The notes beneath the pieces are model-generated. The model ran no database searches. It had not been told where the DNA came from and was given only the letters and a program-made list of their open reading frames with translations. The position numbers and the translations under genes are program-made. A DNA stretch of 64,000 nucleotides from Vulcanisaeta sp. JCM 14467 (lineage in GTDB: Archaea > Thermoproteota > Thermoprotei > Thermoproteales > Thermocladiaceae): NCBI RefSeq assembly GCF_001316245.1, contig NZ_BBDM01000002.1, positions 62,001 through 126,000 of the forward strand. Direction: 5' to 3'. Below are positions 48,021 to 58,610 of the stretch, piece after piece (the stretch's first letter is position 1; every line of letters begins with the position of its first letter).

Positions 48021-48578
48021 CTAATTTCTTACCAACGCAATTATCAATGGGAACGACTTAAGAAACTCAACACTGAAGTACGGAGATAACACATTGGTCA
48101 GGCAAGCCCTATCACATGAGTGACCACCCATAGGGCCGACCCTATCCGCATCAGCCTCAACGACTATAAAGACAGAGCCCGGCTTCAATGATTCATAGAC
48201 ATTCCTAATTGAGGATTCATGATCACCCCAGTGATGCAGGGTAAACATGGCAACAGCCGCGTCAAACCTGCCGGTTGTGATTGGTAAGGCCCAACTACTA
48301 CCATTAACGAAGTCCGGTCTCCAAAACCTTCTTGCCCTCTTGAGCATTGGTAGGCTCACGTCAACACCAACCACGTAGTAACCACGCCTACTGAGTATGT
48401 CAGCCAGCCTACCCGTGCCCGGGCCTATCTCGAGTATCCTGGCTGGCGATCTCACATACCTACTGATAATATTCGCGGCTAATCGGTAGCCCCACAGCAA
48501 CAGTAGCTCCAGGAACCTGTACATCCTAGCTGTTTGCTCGTCAAATTGCTCAAAATAACCGTAACCTCTATCCATCAA
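48021..48578 (-). CDS. Class I SAM-dependent methyltransferase
   Basis: The 185-residue protein has SAM motif I ILEIGPGTGRLADILSRRGY, motif II VVGVDVSLPMLKRAR, and FDAAVAMFTLHHWGD (motif IV region), as in UbiE/Methyltransf_11 enzymes. The late MGGHSCDRACLTNVL segment has two cysteines. Substrate unknown. It stands alone, divergent from trmO. Confidence 0.8.
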   Translation of the reverse strand: MMDRGYGYFEQFDEQTARMYRFLELLLLWGYRLAANIISRYVRSPARILEIGPGTGRLADILSRRGYYVVGVDVSLPMLKRARRFWRPDFVNGSSWALPITTGRFDAAVAMFTLHHWGDHESSIRNVYESLKPGSVFIVVEADADRVGPMGGHSCDRACLTNVLSPYFSVEFLKSFPLIIALVRN

Positions 48579-48735
48579 GATTACGCACTTTTAAGGGATA
48601 AAATATTAACTTGCTTGATGACTTAAAGTAATCCATTAAGGCCCTAATTGCTTGAGGTGGTACGTGCAGTAAGGGCTATCAGATCATGGTATTTTTCACA
48701 ACATTAGGTATTGCGATAGGCAAATAATACTTAAA

Positions 48736-49377
48736 GTGGCGTATTCAATACGAATTCCCGTGAATACTAAGGAAGTTGTAAACACAATCAAGGCTAATGG
48801 GGCATTGAACGAATTAATAATGGAGATACTAAGGGATCCCGAAGCCTATAATGAGCTGTCCAGGTACTTCGTGGCGGGCAGTAATGGTTTATTCCTAAGG
48901 CCGATAGGGATTGTTAGGCATGGGTATAGTGATGATTACGTGAGGTCCTCAGTCTCAGGTGTTGATGGGGTGATCGAGGTCTTTGAGGAGTTCGCAGATG
49001 GACTGAGGGGTATTGATGGATTTTCACACTTAATATTGATTTCATTATTTAACAAGGTCACTGAGGAGCAGCGGAAGGTACTTGTGGTCAGGCCGAGGAG
49101 GCTCGTGAGGTTTGGTTTGGCACTTAATGAATTGCCCGAGGTTGGTGTCTTCGCAAGTGATTCACCACATAGGCCTAACCCAATTGGGCTTAGTATTGTT
49201 AGGCTGATTAGTAGGGATGGTAGGTTCCTCAGGGTTTCAGGGCTTGACCTGTTTAATGGCACGCCAATACTGGATATTAAGCCGTACACGCCTGATAGGT
49301 CCGTTAGTGTTAATGATTTGAGGATGCCGGATTGGTATGTTAGGCTTTGGGTGAGGATTGGTGGCAGCGTTATTTAG
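48736..49377 (+). CDS. trmO: TrmO-like tRNA N6-methyladenosine methyltransferase
   Basis: From about residue 55 the protein has the TrmO/TsaA (UPF0066) domain: LRPIGIVRHGY, GFSHLILISLFNK, SPHRPNPIGLSIVRL and LDIKPYTPDRS. TrmO adds the N6-methyl of m6t6A37 in tRNA. The first 55 residues are an extra helical region not typical of the family. It is followed closely by another tRNA-37 gene (taw1), which supports a tRNA-modification cluster. GTG 48736 is the start. Confidence 0.85.
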   Translation: MAYSIRIPVNTKEVVNTIKANGALNELIMEILRDPEAYNELSRYFVAGSNGLFLRPIGIVRHGYSDDYVRSSVSGVDGVIEVFEEFADGLRGIDGFSHLILISLFNKVTEEQRKVLVVRPRRLVRFGLALNELPEVGVFASDSPHRPNPIGLSIVRLISRDGRFLRVSGLDLFNGTPILDIKPYTPDRSVSVNDLRMPDWYVRLWVRIGGSVI

Positions 49378-49439
49378 TTAAACAAGGCTCTAGATAAAAG
49401 TTTATATTTCTAAATTTAGGACATTAGTTCCTGATAGTA

Positions 49440-50542
49440 ATGGAGAGGATTGAGCAGGTGGTTAGGGAGTCGCTAAAGTATCACGTAATTGGTGAGGTTA
49501 ATGGAAGGATCAGAATCCGCATAACCAACGAAACAAGGGCCAAGTTGATAAAGGCTAGTTACGGCATTTACAACCACTCAACAGTCGAGTTATGCCACTG
49601 GACGAAGAGCGCCCTCGTGAAGGGACAAAGCTGCTACAAGTTTAAGTTCTACGGGGCGCCGGCTGGCGGTTCCCACAGGTGTGCCGAGTTCAGCCCGGTG
49701 GGTATGATATGCAGTAATAGGTGCGTCTACTGCTGGAGGCCGACTGAGTCCTTTGACTCCTTCATACCCAGTGAGGACCTGGTTGATGACCCAGAGGAGC
49801 TCGTGCAGGGAATCCTTAGGGAGAGGTATAGGTTATTGACGGGCTACTTCGGGAACCCGAAGTCGAAGGATAGGGCTAAGGAGTCCCTGGTCCCAACCCA
49901 CTGGTCAATATCGCTGTCCGGGGAACCGACACTCTACCCGAAGCTGCCGCAGTTGGTTAAGTACTTGAGGAGCCTACCAAGTACTAGGTCGGTCTTCATA
50001 GTCACGAATGGAGAGCACCCAGAAATGCTCGAGAGACTTCAGCGTGAGGATGCATTGCCGACACAGCTATATCTATCGTGCAACGCGCCGAATAAGGAGT
50101 TGTTCTATAGGATTAATGTGCCTGTCATGTATAGGGAGGATGCATGGGAGAGATGGTTGAGGAGCCTTGAGCTACTCGGTAAGTTGAATACGAGGACGGT
50201 CATCAGGATAACCCTGATCAGGAGCCTGAACTATGACTTCAAGTACATACCAGAATTCGCAAAACTAATGCTCATTGGAAACCCACACTTCATTGAGGTT
50301 AAGTCCTACATGCACCTAGCCACTCAACCTTCAGGTTAAAGAGGAGTGATATGCTTAGGCATGAGGAGGTTAGGGAGTGGGCCATGAAGTTGCTTGAGGA
50401 GATTAATAGGCTTGGTGGTAATTTCAGGTATATGGATGAGGATGAGCCGAGTAGGATTGTTGTCCTGCAGAACATGAGTAGGTACGTGGATAGGTGGATT
50501 GTTAGGCCAGAGGAGCAGCGTAAGTATAGTAATTATGTGTAA
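49440..50542 (+). CDS. taw1: 4-demethylwyosine synthase TYW1/Taw1 (one frameshift)
   Basis: The radical SAM motif CSNRCVYCW (CxxxCxxC) is present near residue 88, along with the N-terminal conserved Cys of the second cluster (ELCHWTKS, SCYKFKFYG, SHRCAEF) and ISLSGEPTLYPKLPQL. The frame ends at 50339 through a one-base shift after MHLATQPSG (expected MHLG..). It continues LKRSDMLRHEEVREWAMKLL to 50542, about 368 residues. Taw1 builds the tricyclic base of wyosine in tRNA-Phe. It is convergent with the glutamine amidotransferase. Confidence 0.88.
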
Positions 50543-51377
50543 TTACTGAAACCTCCACGATTCATCAAACTTAATCATTCCATCACCATAGATGTAGTAC
50601 TTATGGTACTCACCATTACTTAATACACGGCAATTACCGACAAAATTCGGACTGTAGAAGTCAATCACGGTTGATGATGCGTATACAAAGCCCCCAGGTA
50701 ATTCACACTGGTAAAGCCTGTAATACCTCTCCCTAAATATTTTCTTCTCATCATCAACAACCCTATAATAACTACCAACTATGAGCGTAACCAAGCCATC
50801 CCTAACCAGGGCAATGCCCAGGTTGGCCCCAGTCCTCACGAACCTAAGTAGCCAGGCAAGGTCATCCCTATTAATATCGTCCTTAACCCGCCTAGCGAGG
50901 GCTAGGTTGGCTATGTATGTATCGTTAAACCTACCCGCATACTCCTTATCAATACCAACCTCCCTAGCGATATCGTCCCTATAAAACGAGCCATTATGGA
51001 TCATGTAAAGCTCATAGCCGTCAGTCGTTTCAGCCCTGACTGGGTGCGTCGAGAATATGTTAATTGGAGTACCCGTGCTTGCAGCCCTGGCATGCATCAT
51101 CGCCAAGACCGCATCATCACCACCTACATTACTTAGGAAGCCCTCAATGACATCCACGGCATTATCCACGAAGATGGGCTTAACACTCCTATGATAAAGC
51201 GCTGATGACTTACCAACTGAGAAGGAAAACACCCCAACCATCACTGTGCCTCTCCTCGCTAAGGAAATCCCTACCGTAGGGATCCATGGAAGCCGCCCTC
51301 ACCAGGCTGGCACCAATACTGGTCAGGACCTCCCTGGCATTACTGAACCTACCAAAGGCAACAGCAAGCCTACACAT
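50543..51377 (-). CDS. Class II glutamine amidotransferase (one frameshift)
   Basis: The true start is ATG 51377, giving MCRLAVAFG with the N-terminal nucleophile Cys2 and later HSDGWG. A one-base shift near 51237 leads into the rest (SFSVGKSSALYHRS; LAMMHARAASTGTPIN; YMIHNGSFYRD). These match GATase_6/YafJ-type Ntn hydrolases, which release ammonia from glutamine. About 278 residues. Substrate is unknown. Confidence 0.8.
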
Positions 51378-51473
51378 ACCTGCATAACCGAGCCTATGGG
51401 AAATTAATAAACATTTTGTGTTCTACAATTGAACATAAAACTTATTAGGAGGTGTTCCAGGTAAACAATTATT

Positions 51474-52414
51474 ATGTTTACTATAGCATTCATCTCAGCG
51501 AGCGGTGGCGCTGGAAAAACAACACTGGCAATAAACACCGCAGCATCCTTAACTATTGACGGGCGTAAGGTCCTTTTCATCGATTTCGACCCATCGGCAA
51601 TGGCAACCCGCGTATTACTAGGTAGGACATTCGATGATTGTAACCTAAAGACCCTAATGAAGAAACTCGCTGATTACAGCAGGGGCTACTCAAGGAATAT
51701 ACCATAGTTAGCGAGTGCTTACATCAGCATAAAATACCGGGAAACACAGCGGCATTTCACGTATTACCCGGGGGCAACTTAGACGAAATTAGTAATGACA
51801 TCAAGAATGTGCCAAACTGGGGATCACTACTTAAGGTACTCATTGATAGGATAATGGAGGAGATGAGTTATGACTTTGACGTGATAATTCTTGACTCGCC
51901 CAATTGGGTATATCAATTCTTCGAAATGACCTTCTCACTGGCGCCACTCTATGTAGCCATCACTAGACCCGGCATTCAAGAGGTCACTAAATTCCTAGAC
52001 TTCCTCAGGCAAATCGTGGATATGCTATATAATCAAAAAGTGTTTGTACCAAGTAATAGGAAGTACGATAGCCTAATATCATACATAGTCAACCAGTATA
52101 GATCAACAATGAAGGCCCAGGACGTGATAAAGGCCTGGCGCGAAGTCAAGGAATTAGTGAGCAAGGCCTTTCCACATATTCGACCGTTAACCAATGAGAA
52201 GCCCGATAAGTACTACGGTAAGGAAAGTACGGAATTCGTAGGTTTTAAACACGTAGATGACATCTCCCTGGACTCATACGTAGAGGAGGGCCCGTTGTAT
52301 GCCAGGGCGTATAAGGATGAAGACAAGATGAAACCTATAAAACAGTTTAAGGCATACTACGAGTCATTAATGCAATTCATCACGGAAATGTCACCCGTCG
52401 AAGTAGCCCATTAA
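51474..52414 (+). CDS. ParA-like ATPase (one frameshift)
   Basis: The protein begins FTIAFISASGGAGKTTLAIN, a P-loop of the ParA/SIMIBI type lacking the usual deviant lysine position (ASGGAGKTT). Walker A' FIDFDPSAMATR and later DFDVIILDSP (Walker B) follow. A single-base shift near 51705 joins TIVSECLHQHKIPG. The C-terminal 150 residues do not look like plain ParA. Its stop is 10 bases before the nuclease gene, so they form a two-gene operon. About 314 residues. Confidence 0.75.
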
Positions 52415-52424
52415 GGGTGCTAAA

Positions 52425-52778
52425 ATGAAAAGGATATGCAAGGAAAAGGAATACACATCAATAATAGCCAATCGCTTAAAATGCAATGAACCACACCCAA
52501 TAGAGCTTGGGTTCATCAGCGTAAAACCCGATTTAATATGCAATGGAATAGCATACGAAATCGAGTGCGAGGACAAGGTTCACTATGGCATTGGACAAGC
52601 CCTAGCCTACCAATACGGCGGCTACAGGGCCGGGCTCATCGTAATCGTTAATGACTGGGACAACGATAGGCTGGACCAATTAATTAACTTCCTCCGGTGG
52701 GTCAGCAACAGGCTGGGTATTGAAACCCTCATCTTTAGGTGCATGGATTATGAATGCGATTTTGCAAGAGTTAAGTAG
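52425..52778 (+). CDS. PD-(D/E)XK-like nuclease paired with ParA-like ATPase
   Basis: The 117-residue protein has VKPDLICNGIAYEIECEDK, with the Asp and E-x-E/x-x-K spacing of the restriction-endonuclease-like fold, then a helix with GIGQALAYQYGG and a LIVIVND strand, as in small Holliday-junction-resolvase-like or archaeal REase-like enzymes. It starts 10 bases after the ParA-like gene. Function of the pair is unknown. Confidence 0.65.
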   Translation: MKRICKEKEYTSIIANRLKCNEPHPIELGFISVKPDLICNGIAYEIECEDKVHYGIGQALAYQYGGYRAGLIVIVNDWDNDRLDQLINFLRWVSNRLGIETLIFRCMDYECDFARVK

Positions 52779-53045
52779 CACTAAGCAATTAAAAACTCAG
52801 CAACAAGTCACGTAAATAAAACCCAAGAAATAACGCCGTCAAAGCACGGCTTATCCACGACATATAGATCGAAGAATCTGATGAACAACTTAACGATAGT
52901 ACTGCGCGAGTTGGGTCGGGCGCGCGCACAGTTTTCGTAATCATTCAGTTCCTAATCAATGTTCAATTTCCCTAGGCATATAACCTATGTATTAACCAAC
53001 ACGGCTATACATAGGCAATATATTAGCAATAGAACTAAATACTTA

Positions 53046-53804
53046 TCAATACCATTTCTCGTACTCCCTACCAAGGATTAAGTAAATCCCCTGCTCCCTG
53101 GCCTTCTCGGTTAGGTACTGCGTCACGTCACTTGGTGCGTTCTCTACGGCTAGTACCTTTAGGTATGTCTTCTTCCCCGTGAATTTCTCGGCCACAGTAA
53201 CCGAGGCGTTTAGCTTCTCAAGTTCCTTATTGGTCTCCTCAATGCTCCTTAGTGTCATGGTTACCTCACCCACGACCAGTGGGTCTGGGCAGAATATGTC
53301 GACCTCCTTATAGCCATCGATGGGTAGTGTCACGTTAACCAGGACCTCACAATCAAAGCCCCTCTCCCTGAGTATCGTCCTAACCACATTGGCTGTGTAG
53401 TACTCAAACCCGCCACCCAATGCATTCCTAATCTCAAGTAGTGCGCCGCGCAACCACCTTAATTCCCGCCACATCATTTCCTGATTCTCAAGGAGCTGCT
53501 TATCCACCTCCAGCAATTTATTTACCACCTCCAATAATTTTCCCTGGATTTCCCATAACCTATTTTGACCCTCAAACAACCTATTCTGGCCCTCCCAGAG
53601 TCTCTCCTGATTCTCGAGTAATTGCCTCATAATCTCAAGAATCTTCCCTTGACCATTCACAAGCTCACGAACGGCACTTGTCAACTCCCTAATTGAGGAT
53701 TGTAAATCCGTGATGCCCAGTAAACCCACTACTGCTAACCTGAACTCAGCATCCTCCTCCAGCGCCCTCAGTAAACGCTCCTTATCCTCTTGGCTTAAGC
53801 CCAT
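53046..53804 (-). CDS. Coiled-coil PD-(D/E)XK nuclease-like protein (DUF3782 type)
   Basis: The 252-residue protein has a helical N-terminus, then heptad repeats with near-identical units (LLENQERLWEGQ, RLFEGQ, RLWEIQ, KLLEVVN, KLLEVDK, LLENQEMMW) over residues 55-115. A nuclease-like domain follows (GGGFEYYTANVV, VDIFCPDPLVVGEVT). This matches DUF3782-type archaeal proteins, common in thermophilic crenarchaea. A DNA-processing or defence role is possible but unproven. Confidence 0.7.
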   Translation of the reverse strand: MGLSQEDKERLLRALEEDAEFRLAVVGLLGITDLQSSIRELTSAVRELVNGQGKILEIMRQLLENQERLWEGQNRLFEGQNRLWEIQGKLLEVVNKLLEVDKQLLENQEMMWRELRWLRGALLEIRNALGGGFEYYTANVVRTILRERGFDCEVLVNVTLPIDGYKEVDIFCPDPLVVGEVTMTLRSIEETNKELEKLNASVTVAEKFTGKKTYLKVLAVENAPSDVTQYLTEKAREQGIYLILGREYEKWY

Positions 53805-54396
53805 TGCGCCTATGGGTTATTTCCTGCTCTGGTATTAAAACCTAGTTTTGTATTAGGTCGATGAGTAGTAATGATATTAGGTTATGGTGATAACTCACTA
53901 TTGTTTATGACTCTTTATTAATATGCATTGGTTGGGATGACGTTATTGTTTATGATTATTCACTAATAAAATCATAGATAGAAAGTCTGTTTTATCATTC
54001 CCCACAGGCGGTGCCGTAGTGATGACATACATAATCGTAGCCCTAATGAAGCCCATAGTCAGCAACTTCACCATCTTCCTACTCATGGACTTCCTACTCA
54101 ACATATTCATCGGCATTCAATACCTCGCCATGGACACCTTCAAGGGTGAGTTATGGCCGACAGAGCGTAGGAGTACGTTTGTCAGTCTCGTTAGGACCAT
54201 ATCAATTGGCTCCCTAATACCGAGACCATTTGGGCAGTCTCGGCACCATTAAACCAATTCCTAATACTAAACATGGCCGTCTGGACCATGAGACTCACAG
54301 CGGCCATTGCCTGGTTTATCTGAGGTGTTGAGACGAGTAAGGGCGTGAGTATTGTAGTTACATCGGGTGAGACGTAGGTTTAATGGATTGAAAGGG
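53805..54396. pseudogene. Region with MFS transporter remnant
   Basis: The plus-strand frame 54019-54252 encodes two membrane helices and the MFS segment FKGELWPTERRSTFVSLVRT, like sugar-transporter helices 10-11. Its neighbours do not continue in any frame; a short further piece follows to about 54330. It is a decayed MFS gene. The remaining sequence to 53990 is AT-rich and holds nothing clear. Confidence 0.5.
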
Positions 54397-54942
54397 TCAT
54401 TGGTTTAAATTCACGTAGATATTACCACCATTTACCGTACTAAATACTACGGCGGGCCCACCATACGCTGACAAGCTGAAGTGGGCGCTGTAGCAGAATA
54501 TTTGCGGTGTTCCCGGTGAATAGGCGCTACCACCTAGGTTCACAGTTACTGGGCCGGTCATTGTACTATTTATCATATAAATCAATAGTGTTATCTCACC
54601 CGTGCTCCTCGGCGGTATTATTATCGATGGTTGTAGATTGCACTGCGCAGAGCCGATTATTGTTGTGCCACTCAGTATTAATTGGTTGTTTCCGTTATTG
54701 GTAACGCTTATTGTTATCACGTCCACGTCATTTGCCCTACTCACTGTGGCGCTGACGCTTACGTAGCTCGGGTTAGTATTGCTGCTGACGCTTGAATTGC
54801 CCATTAATGAGTATATGGTTTGTTCAATATTATTCACGTTGAAGTGGAATGACGCTAGCACAGCTATTACCAAGATAACCAAAGTAATTGCCAAGAATAT
54901 ATGTAAAGGATCCATATCACCTCTATTTACTTTGTAATTCAT
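54397..54942 (-). CDS. Pilin-like exported protein
   Basis: The 181-residue protein starts with a short charged segment (NYKVNRGD) and one long helix (PLHIFLAITLVILVIAVLASF), then a beta-rich domain of about 130 residues (VSVSATVSRANDVDVITISV; TIIGSAQCNLQPSIII). This is the layout of archaeal type IV pilins with a class III signal peptide; the exact cleavage site is unclear. Two cysteines lie in the exodomain. Confidence 0.55.
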   Translation of the reverse strand: MNYKVNRGDMDPLHIFLAITLVILVIAVLASFHFNVNNIEQTIYSLMGNSSVSSNTNPSYVSVSATVSRANDVDVITISVTNNGNNQLILSGTTIIGSAQCNLQPSIIIPPRSTGEITLLIYMINSTMTGPVTVNLGGSAYSPGTPQIFCYSAHFSLSAYGGPAVVFSTVNGGNIYVNLNQ

Positions 54943-55107
54943 TAAACGAATCGCAAGTACTTCCCTTTTTAAGTTTTTTCTTTATTTTTTCTAAGAATAC
55001 TGGTTTTCTTTCAATTCTTATTTTAAATCTCAACACCTAATTTAAAGATAATAAAAGATAATGATAGGGAACATAAAGAATAAAACACAACACAAAAACA
55101 CAAACAT

Positions 55108-56456
55108 ATGAACCCAGGCATAAGAATACCCATAGCCTTCATAGACCCAGCAATAGGCGACCTAGGCGCACCACCAGGCTCAATGGAGTACCTAAAGAAT
55201 GAGAGGAACAACTTCCTAAACGCCCTAAGGTCCTCATACCCAGGCGTCAACTTCGTCCCATACGACATCAGGGATACACTGGACATACAGGTATTCCTAA
55301 ACACCGAGGGAAACGCCGCAGGCTACCTAGTCATAGCCCTAAACTCGGCAATGGGCTTCATAGACCCAATAATCAGGAGCGGCAAGCCCACGGTCATCAT
55401 CGCCGACGCCTACGCAGGAGCCGGCGAGTATGTGCTCGGGCTAAGCAAGGCAATGAGCGAGGGCTACCCAGTCATTGGCATTGCAACCCGAGACATAACG
55501 AGCCAGGCCGCCCTATCCAAGGTCAAGTACCTAATAGCCCTAGCCAGACTCAGGTCAAGCAAGGTCCTATTCATCGTATCACCAAGCCTCAAGTCCCACC
55601 TCTACTGGCAGTTTGGCCCCAACACGGACATGTACAGCGTGCTTAGGTTGATACAGTCAATAACTGGCGTCACGCCGATCATGATGGACGCCAATGAGTT
55701 TAGGGCGAGGTTCTTCGACAAGGTCAGTGATGAGGAGGCGGGTAAGTGGGCGGATAGGTGGGTCAAGAATGCTGAGGTGATCAACGACGACTCGATGGAC
55801 GAGATTAGGAATTCGGCTAGGCTATACGTGGCAATGAGGAATGCGGCCAGGGAATTGGGCGTGGATGCGATCGCCGTGGACTGCATCGTACTCTACAACA
55901 CAGGTCTCCTAAGGGCATGGCCATGCCTAGGCTACATGCAGCTCTGGTACGACGGGGTCATGCCCGTGTGCGAGGCAGACCCATACGCGGCAATCCCAAT
56001 ACTAATCGCCAAGTACCTATCAACAGGAATGGCTTCACAGTGAACGTGGGGATTGATGAGGAGAGGGGTGAATTCATATACCACCACTGCTACGCACCAA
56101 CAAACCCACACGGCGGAGACAAGCCCGAGGTGCCCTACATAATAACGAAGGCACACCTAGGCACAAAGCACGCATCAATACACGTCAAACTCCCAACAAA
56201 CGAACCAATAACCGTGATCGGCTTCAACCCAGAGGAAAGACTACTAACAATCCACGTATCCAGGTCAATAGGCAACGAATACTCACCACAGGCATGCGCC
56301 ACGAAACTCATAGGCAGCGGCAACGCAACCAACGTAGCCCACAACTGGCACTGGCGCGGCGGTTGGCATAGGGTCGTGATCTACGGAGACTATAGGAAAG
56401 AACTCGAGGAATTCGCCAAACTACTCGGGCTCAAGGTCCTCCACGAGGACCTATAA
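55108..56456 (+). CDS. L-fucose/L-arabinose isomerase-like protein (one frameshift)
   Basis: The frame 55108-56043 begins MNPGIRIPIAFIDPAIGDLG, followed by NTEGNAAGYLVIALNSAMGF and the SSKVLFIV strand. A one-base shift near 56025 continues NGFTVNVGIDEERGEFIYHH to 56456 with PITVIGFNPEERLLTIHVS and HNWHWRGGWHRVVIYGDYRK. The layout (nucleotide-fold domains, then a beta C-terminal domain with His/Glu) resembles archaeal FucI/AraA-like sugar isomerases. About 450 residues. The substrate is not certain. Confidence 0.65.
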
Positions 56457-56729
56457 CTGCAAAACCCTCCTAACCCACTCACTGGTCTCGTGAATAATCG
56501 GCGGCCTCCAGTAGTCGCCAGTCAACGCCTTAAACAAACCAATTATCCAGACCAGGAACACACCAAGCCCATAAAGCACCTTCAGGACCAGTGGTATCAC
56601 TATCGTGAACGCGAAGATTATGGAGACAATCTCCACAATGACCCAGGCAACAATAACCACGATGGTGAGCCCAATGGACTCAACAGCCCAATACCTAACA
56701 TAATCATCTAGGCCTAACCAACAGGGCAA
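56451..56729 (-). CDS. DUF4870-like small membrane protein
   Basis: The 92-residue frame has two membrane helices and the family pattern DDYVRYWAVESIGLTIVVIV then GLFKALTGDYWRPPIIHE. DUF4870 proteins usually begin with another helix, and here only a weak TTG start remains, so the N-terminus may be missing. It overlaps the isomerase gene end by six bases, convergently. Confidence 0.5.
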   Translation of the reverse strand: MPCWLGLDDYVRYWAVESIGLTIVVIVAWVIVEIVSIIFAFTIVIPLVLKVLYGLGVFLVWIIGLFKALTGDYWRPPIIHETSEWVRRVLQL

Positions 56730-56866
56730 TCACAGCCCAAAACCTACTACCCTCAAAAACACCCATCAGCAATCGCACACCATAAACCCCTTATAAACAA
56801 TTGCCCATAATACACCCATTAATGGCAACAGTAAGCATTTATTAAACTAAATTTAATAATAAACAC

Positions 56867-57238
56867 GTGCCCAGAAGAACTAAGAAGGAGGAAAGTAAGG
56901 AACAAGCCACAGCATCAATAACCACATTCCTCTACGGCACAGAGGAAAAACCAAAAGCCGAGGCAAAACCCACGGCCAAACCAACTGAGGCAAGAACAAC
57001 CGAGACCAAGACCACCGAGAAAGCCACACCACAACAAACAGGCGGAGTCGAGGACATGGTACTAAACCACATAATGAACAGGGGAGTAATCACAAAAGAC
57101 GAACTAATGGCCTGGGGCAAGTCCAAGGGCTTAAGAGTTGCCGACATACTAAGGGCAATCGAAAACCTAAGCAGCAAGGGCAGGATAAGGAAAAGACTCA
57201 ACGACAAGGGCAACCTAATCTACGAATACGTAAAATAA
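56867..57238 (+). CDS. Basic protein with C-terminal winged helix
   Basis: The 123-residue protein has a Lys/Glu/Thr/Pro-rich N-terminal arm (RRTKKEESKEQATAS) of about 60 residues, then a winged-helix-like domain (MVLNHIMNRGVITKDELMAW; VADILRAIENLSSKGRIRKR). It starts at GTG 56867 after AAATTTAATAAT. It may be a DNA-binding or chromatin-associated crenarchaeal protein, similar in layout to small helix-turn-helix factors. Confidence 0.6.
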   Translation: MPRRTKKEESKEQATASITTFLYGTEEKPKAEAKPTAKPTEARTTETKTTEKATPQQTGGVEDMVLNHIMNRGVITKDELMAWGKSKGLRVADILRAIENLSSKGRIRKRLNDKGNLIYEYVK

Positions 57239-57908
57239 TACCCAAGTAAGACAACAATATCAACCCCACACCCCACCAAACCCCCTTATTAAGCCAAGAA
57301 CAACCCACAACCAGACCTAGGAGACACTAACCATAAATCCACAATGAGCCCAAAGTACATCACCCCGGCAAGGCCAGGCGAAACCTTGAGGATGACCCAC
57401 CACAACCACTCCAACCTATCGGCTAGTCCCAATAGAACCTAGCATTCAATCATTAATAATGCCAACACGATCATTATGAAAGAGAACCAAACACCCAATA
57501 AGCACAAAAGAACTAAACCCTAACACGCACCAACTCACAACCCTCAACTCATTAATCATTTTACGACATACTACGACATATATCTACCCATGAATATCCT
57601 ATACGCCCTTCTCTCCTCATCATTACCAGTACAATAGTGTGCCAAAACTTTTATGCTAAAACTTATGCCTATTAAGTTCATAATCTCGTTAAATTCCTTA
57701 ACGCCATTTGGTCTCTTTACCTCGTTAAAGGTATTCCTCATAAACCAACCATATCACATTAATAGCCTTTAATGAGAAAGGAGGTAATTAGCATGGTGAG
57801 GATTGTTGTGAAACGATATGATAAGCGTCTTCGTACTTCATTCGGTTATTAATATTTACGAGGAGGAGAACAAAAGGCAAATAAGTGGTATTATTTAGCT
57901 CTTAAATA
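57239..57908. other. Intergenic region with a possible small minus-strand gene
   Basis: About 670 bases with no long frame. A 56-codon minus frame at 57571-57741 is the only candidate gene. ACGACATA is repeated at 57563-57580. No tRNA or terminator is clear. Confidence 0.4.
57571..57741 (-). CDS. Possible small protein
   Basis: ATG 57741 opens a 56-codon frame (RNTFNEVKRPNGVKEFNEIM, then ISFSIKVLAHYC) ending at TAG 57571. Composition looks like protein, but promoter spacing is about 35 bases and no family is recognised. Confidence 0.35.
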   Translation of the reverse strand: MRNTFNEVKRPNGVKEFNEIMNLIGISFSIKVLAHYCTGNDEERRAYRIFMGRYMS

Positions 57909-58610
57909 ATGGATAGGGTAAAGGTGATCTTGATCGTGATGTTGGCGCTTGCCGTGATTCTAGTGATAATTACTGCCTTCTCGGCCTATGAAAGCAATGA
58001 ATTAGCGATTAATTATCAGGAATTGCTCTCTAAGTATGAGACGTTACAGGAGAGGTATGAGGCCTTAAACAATAGCTACACTAAGTTATTAACTAATTAT
58101 ACAAATATGGAAAGTCAATATGGCCCATTATTGTCTCAGTATCAATCGTTACAGAATAATTACTACGCACTTCAACAGGATTACAGCGTATTACAGCAGG
58201 AATATGAGAACGTATCTAACCTAGTAAATGCGGTAATGTATGGTGAATCAGAGTATGATAATGTAACGATAAATTCAGGAGAATTTTATTATATCGGTCT
58301 CGCGTTCGTACCTTATGGTTGCACACTCTACGGTAATATATACGTATCATCGAACAACGGACCTGTCGTAGTATATATCATGGATTGGCTCAACCTTACG
58401 AATTATTACGCGGATCAGGTGGCTGGGTATAATTATCCGTGGTCTTATGTTTATGAGTGGGAGGGTTCGTCGATTAGTGAGTCCATAGTTCTATCGAATA
58501 ATGAGTATAATAATGATTATTACGTTGTTGTTATTTATAATAATAATGTGGTTCCGGTGACGGTATATGAGGATTTCGAAGCAACGCACTTAGTATGCAG
58601 TGGTGGTTAG
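57909..58610 (+). CDS. Membrane-anchored coiled-coil exoprotein
   Basis: The 233-residue protein has one N-terminal helix (VILIVMLALAVILVIITAF), then about 80 residues of coiled coil with Tyr/Gln/Asn heptads (YQELLSKYETLQERYEALNN), and a beta-rich C-terminal domain with Tyr/Asn-rich strands (EFYYIGLAFVPYGCTLYGNI). It would sit outside the cell as a stalk plus head. Its stop overlaps the kinase stop (58607-58610), convergently. Confidence 0.65.
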   Translation: MDRVKVILIVMLALAVILVIITAFSAYESNELAINYQELLSKYETLQERYEALNNSYTKLLTNYTNMESQYGPLLSQYQSLQNNYYALQQDYSVLQQEYENVSNLVNAVMYGESEYDNVTINSGEFYYIGLAFVPYGCTLYGNIYVSSNNGPVVVYIMDWLNLTNYYADQVAGYNYPWSYVYEWEGSSISESIVLSNNEYNNDYYVVVIYNNNVVPVTVYEDFEATHLVCSGG

